Made by a program: the position numbers and the translations under genes
Assembly (NCBI RefSeq): GCF_030272615.1
Contig: NC_081411.1
Span: 185,302,449-185,366,448, forward strand
DNA from: Cryptomeria japonica
Lineage: Eukaryota; Streptophyta; Pinopsida; Cupressales; Cupressaceae
Direction of reading: 5' to 3'
DNA length: 64,000 bases
Notes under the pieces: model-generated
Databases searched by the model: none
What the model was told of the DNA's origin: nothing
Seen by the model: the letters and a program-made list of their open reading frames with translations, nothing else
Part shown: positions 58,560-64,000 of the stretch, one piece after another
Layout: the number at the start of each line of letters is the position of its first letter
How positions within the stretch are numbered: position 1 is the stretch's first letter

Positions 58560-58750
58560 AATTATTAGCTATGTGATTGATGGTGATTTATGATACGTAT
58601 GTGATGGATTACATGTTTATGATGATAAATATGTGATTCTTATGATGCTCAATTACATATATGATGATACATATGTGATGCTTATGATGCTTATGATACT
58701 GCAATATTTATTGTTTATCAAATTATAAATGTAATGCTTATGATGCTTAA
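58560..58750. repeat. ATGATGCTTATG-type simple repeat
   Basis: Low-complexity sequence built from TATGATG, ATATGTGAT and GATGCTTATGATGC words, directly after the gap. Confidence 0.7.
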
Positions 58751-59272
58751 TCGTTGGTGCAGGAACCTGAACCCCTTTGATGAGGATCCTACACAGTCTC
58801 ATGGATCGACAGGTATAAGTCAATACACCTTATAGAAATAATATATTTTTAAAAAATTAGAAGAAAAACAAACTTCCTTAGTTTTTCAAACCTCAACATT
58901 AGCAGCAAATCTAATACAGTTATCAACACTTGAGGCCTCAGTTGGACTTACTCAAATTTTAATCTCAACATCAACTTTATGGCCAACTTCTTCATCAATA
59001 TTACCCTCATTTGCAAAATATCTCTCTCATTACCAACTAACTCTCTCATTTGATGGTGCATAGGTATCACCAAATAGGTATTTGTCAGATGTGTCTTCCT
59101 CGAGTGAGGGAAATGCAAGAATAGAAGAGGAAAGTGAGACATGTAGTAGATCTCAAATAGGGAGATCAACTAGAGGTCAAAAGATTAGAAGAAAATTCAA
59201 TAAACGCATGGAATTTTTTCTTGCTCAAGGGGGTCATGTTCTTATGATGATGAGACCAAAGGCAACATTGAG

Positions 59273-59815
59273 GTGCCCTTGAGGTACAAACATCTACTAG
59301 AACAATGTGTACCCAAGGAAATTCCTCTAATAAACACTGATTTTTGTGTTAATGAGAGGATATATCACATAGCACCTTCGTCGTTACATGGTATATCACA
59401 TAGCCTATTTTTCATGGACAGCATAAAGGTCTGTTACAACAAAGTTGTTGAATTGATGGAGTTTGTTGGACCTTGTTACAATTATAATGATTGGATGCAG
59501 ATTGTTCGATATAAAAAAAGTATGTGAGGTATGCACTATCAGCCAATTATATACAACAAAAAGATAATGATCAAAGTAAACAAGTGGTTGTATGCATTGA
59601 TGGAAGGCCAAAAGAAACAGGGAATATTGTAGGTTTTATAAATAGTACATGACCTGGGTCAACTAATAAGCAACCTAATTGCATATTTGAGTTACGTGAG
59701 GGAAATTGTGTGTTTGTATGTGCGATAAAATCAATAAGTGTAGGGGAAGAGCTGCTAATCAATTACAATTTGAATCGTATAGATACAAACAAAGTTACTA
59801 TCATGGGGGTGGTAC
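59273..59815 (+). pseudogene. SET-like methyltransferase domain segment
   Basis: 59273-59527 includes VVELMEFVGPCYNYNDWMQI. 59528-59815 includes VVVCIDGRPKETGNIVGFIN, then PNCIFELREGNCVFVCAIKS and ISVGEELLINYNLNR. The pattern G(N/F)I.GFIN, then NC.F, then GEELL.(N/D)Y is the C-terminal half of SET domains (cofactor-binding N and catalytic Tyr). Such enzymes methylate lysines, often on histones. A TGA replaces an expected residue before PGSTNKQ. The N-terminal half is weakly conserved and no pre-SET Cys cluster is seen. Confidence 0.6.
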
Positions 59816-61284
59816 ATACTATATATATACCATTTAAGCCAACTTCCAATTAATGAATCCAATAGACCATTGTATTATTAATTTTTTTGCTAAGTCTATT
59901 GGTTTCATTTCGCTAACATTTTTTATATTTTTTCTTTGTCACAGGGCCACATGGATCCACCACATACCATAGATAGGGGTGTAGGTCCCAACACTTCTAC
60001 AGAGCAGGTAAACCTCGTTGTAATTGTACAAATTAGATAGAAGCAAATTGTTACATTATGATCTTTTATTGAGTGTTTTGAAGTAATTTTGATAGTGTTA
60101 ATTATATTCTTGTCACAGACGGATGTTCGGGATAAGGGAAAGGAACCTGCAGTACCTTAGCACCTCCATAGGGATGTGAGGCACTCAACAGTGTTATGCG
60201 CTGATGACATTGCACTTAGCGCAAACTCTATGCAATTTGTACAAAAGAATATTAGAAAAATTAGGCAAGAGGTTGTTGATTTGGCACCATAAGCCCTCAG
60301 ATTGATGAGATAACAAAGAGGGTGCAACTATTGTTGATGACAATGGAAAACGTGCAAGTAAGCAGTAATGAAAGCTTTAATCATAACAAAAGTTCAATAA
60401 TGGTTTATATTTTTTTCTCTTTTATGTCATTAACTAAAATATGTATGTGTTGTTTTTACAGAAATTTATAGGGCCTCATCATCCTGGTGGTGATGATCAA
60501 GGTATTACAAATAGTTCAGGTGATGACCATGTTCTATATATTAAAACCACTCCTTTGGACTTGTGAACTTTCTTTTTTAATGTTTTACATATTTAATGTA
60601 TTACTCTTCAGGTGCTGACATGGGTCCAAGGTCGAGCCCAACTGTATTGCTGACTGTAATGTCAGCAACACATAGCATGCAAACATCATCTGTTGCACCG
60701 TCTCGTGTTGACCCACCCACTGGTGGTAGATCTCTCTTTTTCTCTCTCTTTCATTATGTGTTTATTACCCTTGAAGTGTTCTTTCTTGGAGGCATTTCAT
60801 AGTGGATTCATTTACAGTGGCAGGAGATGCACATGAGGATGCGCCAGAGGCGAGTACTGCTGATAACATACCATCATTTCCTGGATCTTCCCGTATTGCT
60901 AGTACGGGAACGTTGCAGGCCACATTGGTGGTGAGCAACGAAGAATTGATTCCCTTGAAGATACAGAAGGTTCCAGGTACTTTAAAAATATTATTATATA
61001 TAGTCTAATTGTAATTTACTTACTGATCACTCATTTTGGACTAATGATCCCACATTTTTTTTGTAGGAAATGATATTTTTTATAAAAATCTTAATGACAT
61101 TACATTGTAGATATTTGGGCCCACCATACGTAAAAGGTGGAACATCATACGTGAACTAACCCTTATCCACTATTTTGATTTCATATCATTGCTAGAATAG
61201 TTTTCCTTTTATCCATTTCTTGAACTATATCAAAGGTAGCTTCAGTTTCTTTCTAAATCTAACAGGTTTGTTTTTGCTTTAAAG

Positions 61285-61977
61285 GTGGAATGACCAAGAA
61301 AAAAAGTTAAAAGATGAACTCACAAACCGTATGGTAGGGTTGTTTGGAAATGACACATTCGACAAGACTAAGCTCCTAGAAAAAGTTGGCACATATCTAA
61401 AATATGTGAGGGACCAATATAGGACACATTTAGAGAAGAACATAAAGTATGAGTGTCCCCCCATGATTCTAGAAAGGGAGTGGAAGGACCTGATTTTGGA
61501 TGCAAAGGAGAGAATTGAAAGGAAAAAAGGAAATACACCACCAAATGCCATAAGAAGGTATGTGATACTTTTAAGAATGTGAATATGTACTAATTATTCA
61601 TTATATTTATATAATCTAACATATTTCAAACTTTTCATAGATTGAGTGACACGTCAAAGGAAACCAAGGCAAGACAAGAAAAGCATGGGCAACACAAAAT
61701 CGGCTCTGGTGGTTATATGAAACTTGCCACACAAATTGTAAGAATCAGTAAATTAAGTATCGCATCAAAATATTTATAAATTGTAAACAATTTTTTTTTG
61801 ATCAAACAATACAAGCAAAATTCACAATACTAAGCAAAAATGCAGGGCTCTGAATTCAATAGAGCGCCCATGGAAGATGACAAGAGAATTGGCTACCAGC
61901 AAGGCTATATAGCCGTGGCTGAATGGCTACGAGAATTGAGTGGGCAAACACGAGATTCTGATGCATCTGTCACAACG
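61285..61977 (+). pseudogene. En/Spm (Transposase_24)-like region
   Basis: Three exons. 61285-61557 reads TYLKYVRDQYRTHLEKN and REWKDLILDAKERIERKKG. 61641-61737 reads RQEKHGQHKIGSGGYMKLAT. 61846-61977 reads EFNRAPMEDDKRIGYQQGYI and WLRELSGQTRDSD. The WKDL block, the run of basic residues and the GSGGY block match the general layout of plant Ptta/En-Spm transposase-associated proteins (HxxGSxxY-like). Assigned from recall of the family pattern, not from a search. Confidence 0.5.
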
Positions 61978-62787
61978 GTAATTAAGCTAAATGAAAATTA
62001 TTTCAAATTGAATACTTAACCAATAATCTATTTGATGTTAAGTTTCAACATAAAGTGACTATATTTTTTTTAAATAAGCAAGCAATGATAATACTTCGTG
62101 TGACATTGGAATGCAACATGATAATCGTGGAACAGAACCTGTACATGAAGGTCCGGATGTGCATCCTAGTAGTGGAGGTATTCATTTGCTATTCAATTTT
62201 TTTTATGTAATTATTAATACAATTAAACATCTTAAATTGAAAATTAGTGTAGTAATTAATGTAACCTTTATTGTTAATATTTTAGAGCATGTACTCGGTG
62301 GTGACCAAGTGGAGCATGATCTGGGTAGACAACATCAGGAATGTGATGTTCCCCAATCAGGTAAAGAGGACCACTGTGATTCCATTAAACAAATTTAATT
62401 GCAATTGGTGTATTGATTAATGTAACGTTTTGTATTTCAACTCCAAAGGATCTAGAGGGTGCTCAGCATGTCAAGGTTGAGGCTAGACAAAATGATGTGG
62501 AAGATGATGTGGCCCCATCAGGTAAAGAGTGTAATGGTTGTGTTCTTTAAATTAATGAAATACTTGTAACAATAATAAAAAAATGTTTTGAATTTAACCC
62601 AACCCAATTCTTTGTTATTGCAGAGGACCCCCCTTTGGTTCAACATCCTCATCCTTTGTATAGGACTAGGCATACATCAAGAGAACGAGAAGAGGGAAAA
62701 ACATCCGAAGGTGGGGGAAATGATGAAGAAACCGATGTTCCACTTAGTCTTTTCATAGCTTCAAAGAAAAAACAAAGAAAGAAATGA

Positions 62788-64000
62788 TTGTACTCTACCT
62801 TATTTGATAATGACTGATTTTTATGTGTTAATGAATTTAATTATGTGCTAATGAATGTTCATGAATGATATGTGTTGATGATTATTGATGAATGTTGCAT
62901 TTTAATGAAAGTTAATGAATTTTATGTGTTAATGAATGTTATGTGATAATGAATGAATGTTTTATTTAAATAATGGATGAAAGAATGAATGAATGTTAGA
63001 TGTTAATGGGGAATTTAGAGTGATGTTAGGGGGGGGGAGGGGCCAAATGAGCTTCCACCTTCACGTGGTTGGCCATGTTAAGTAGAGAATATTAAACTAT
63101 TCTCGAAACAAAGTGAAGCTCAATAAGATGTGAAATGTTTGAAAGGTGAGAGTCCACAAATAGATGTGAAATGTTTAAGTAGGCCTCCCAATGAAGTGGA
63201 TCTCATAGACACGAAGAATCCTATATAGATAATCATTGAGAGCCCTTGAAGAAGAAAATTTGAACTTCAATGAAGCAATACATGATGGAGGAATATCTTG
63301 CAAGAGGAAATCAAAGTCATTATAGTGTCATCTAGATCTGAAATGTGGTCTACTTTTCAAAAAAGTAAAGATGCTTGATATGAATGTGTCCTAGTGGGGT
63401 GAATCTAGAAGACATATAATCCTATTGCAAAGAATCATGGAAAGTTCTAGAAGAAGCAACTTTTAATTCTGAAGTAGCAACATGTACAAGAGATGTTCTC
63501 ATTTGTAGATGGAGTATCAAGAGGAGGATCACTAGTCCATGGACCATGTCATTGTTGTTAAATACCTACGCTTTTGTTCATAGTCACTTGGTGTAGGAAT
63601 GAATTCAACGAGATAGGGTAGGAGATCCTACATAATGTAATTTTTCACTATCCCTTGTTTCGAGTACAAATGGTTCTCTGAATTTATCTTGATAATAGAA
63701 TGTCAGAGTTTAATACCATAATCCATGATGAAGACTACCAAAAATGGAAATTTATCTTAGTTCGCAATTACAAAATGCTTTTGTATAGGCCTCTCAAAGA
63801 TTAAGTACATCAAATTGAGACTTTATAAATTGAGTGTATGTATTAGCAATCTCCCAAATTGTTCAATGGTCTCAAAACCTTGTGAATTTTTATTTTTATT
63901 TTAACTCAAATATGTATGGTATAGGCATATCATTGGTTGTGTGATTTTTTTTTTCCTTAAATGCTTCTACAACCAAAAGAGACAAGTTTTAGATGAAAAT
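62788..64000. other. AATGAATG simple repeats, then unassigned DNA
   Basis: 62800-63010 is rich in TTAATGAATG/AATGAATGTT words, followed by a G run (63028-63042). From about 63050 to the end there is AT-rich DNA with no recognisable coding or repeat boundary. Confidence 0.5.

Larger units (their letters stand above)
58763..62787 (+). pseudogene. Multi-exon gene: SET-like domain joined to an En/Spm-transposase-like region
   Basis: Exons with plant-like borders: 58763-58812; about 59040-59795 (SET-like part, ending before a GTGGTA donor); about 59945-60008 (DPPHTIDRGVGPNTSTEQ); about 60119-60359; about 60461-60510; about 60612-60727; about 60821-60975; 61285-61557; 61641-61737; 61846-61977; 62079-62177; 62286-62360; about 62449-62521; 62624-62787, which ends in a basic KKKQRKK tail and TGA. 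The SET-like exon reads in phase 0 into the next. The downstream part (61285-61977) resembles plant Transposase_24/En-Spm proteins. A frame change near 59240-59280 and stops (for example TGA near 59650 and TAG near 60160) make this copy a pseudogene. Only the last few borders are firm. Either a transposon with a captured SET domain or a decayed host gene. Confidence 0.55.

Noticed and set aside
57939-58593. Open frames crossing 58029-58528
   Set aside because: They consist mainly of N and have no meaning.
63028-63042. G-rich run as a G-quadruplex
   Set aside because: It is a single run interrupted once, without the four separated G tracts expected.
1-64000. tRNA and rRNA genes
   Set aside because: No cloverleaf with A and B boxes and no conserved rRNA segment was recognised. 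The only tRNA-related sequences are retroelement primer sites.

Overview
The window looks like nuclear DNA from a seed plant with a large, repeat-rich genome, most likely a gymnosperm. This is an inference from AT-rich composition, nested retroelements with LTRs up to about 4-5 kb, plant-type LINEs with a C-terminal RNase H, and very sparse host genes with short exons and plant-like GT-AG introns. No rRNA, tRNA, CRISPR array or bacterial-type operon was seen.

Layout. 1-6502: no confident gene; a G/T-rich stretch ending in a LINE-like tail (to about 2735) and an LTR-like AT-rich stretch. 6503-15159: an old LTR retroelement with 1.7-kb LTRs, an initiator-Met primer site, a gag-like zinc-knuckle region and no recognisable pol, carrying a small LINE 3' fragment (12026-12560). 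15614-30549: a head-to-tail array of six LTRs of about 1.07 kb separated by five roughly 200-250-bp internal pieces, each with primer site, hairpin and polypurine tract but no genes. An 8.1-kb LINE (17715-25844) sits inside the second LTR and has an extra coding region after its RNase H.

31368-37558 is the likely host-gene island: two divergently oriented multi-exon genes (A on minus, B on plus) whose products share a helical-bundle pattern like the HeLo/RPW8/MLKL N-terminal class. About 3.3 kb of AT-rich DNA separates them and holds a diverged direct repeat. If the family call is right, they may act in membrane-linked immunity or cell death.

40481-56229: a non-autonomous LTR element with 4.1-kb LTRs and a 2.7-kb interior whose only long reading frame (443 codons) is antisense to the LTRs. 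Its 3' LTR contains a second, related solo LTR (49588-54405, 5-bp duplication GGAAC) holding 17 copies of a long hairpin at a near-nucleosomal spacing of about 170 bp, partly as an alternating A/B dimer. The outer insertion split an older minus-strand coding remnant. 57362-58010 is a LINE RNase H fragment on minus; 58029-58528 is an assembly gap of N.

58763-62787: a decayed multi-exon plus-strand gene that appears to join a SET-like methyltransferase domain to a region resembling plant En/Spm-type transposase proteins. 62788-64000 is simple repeats and unassigned DNA.
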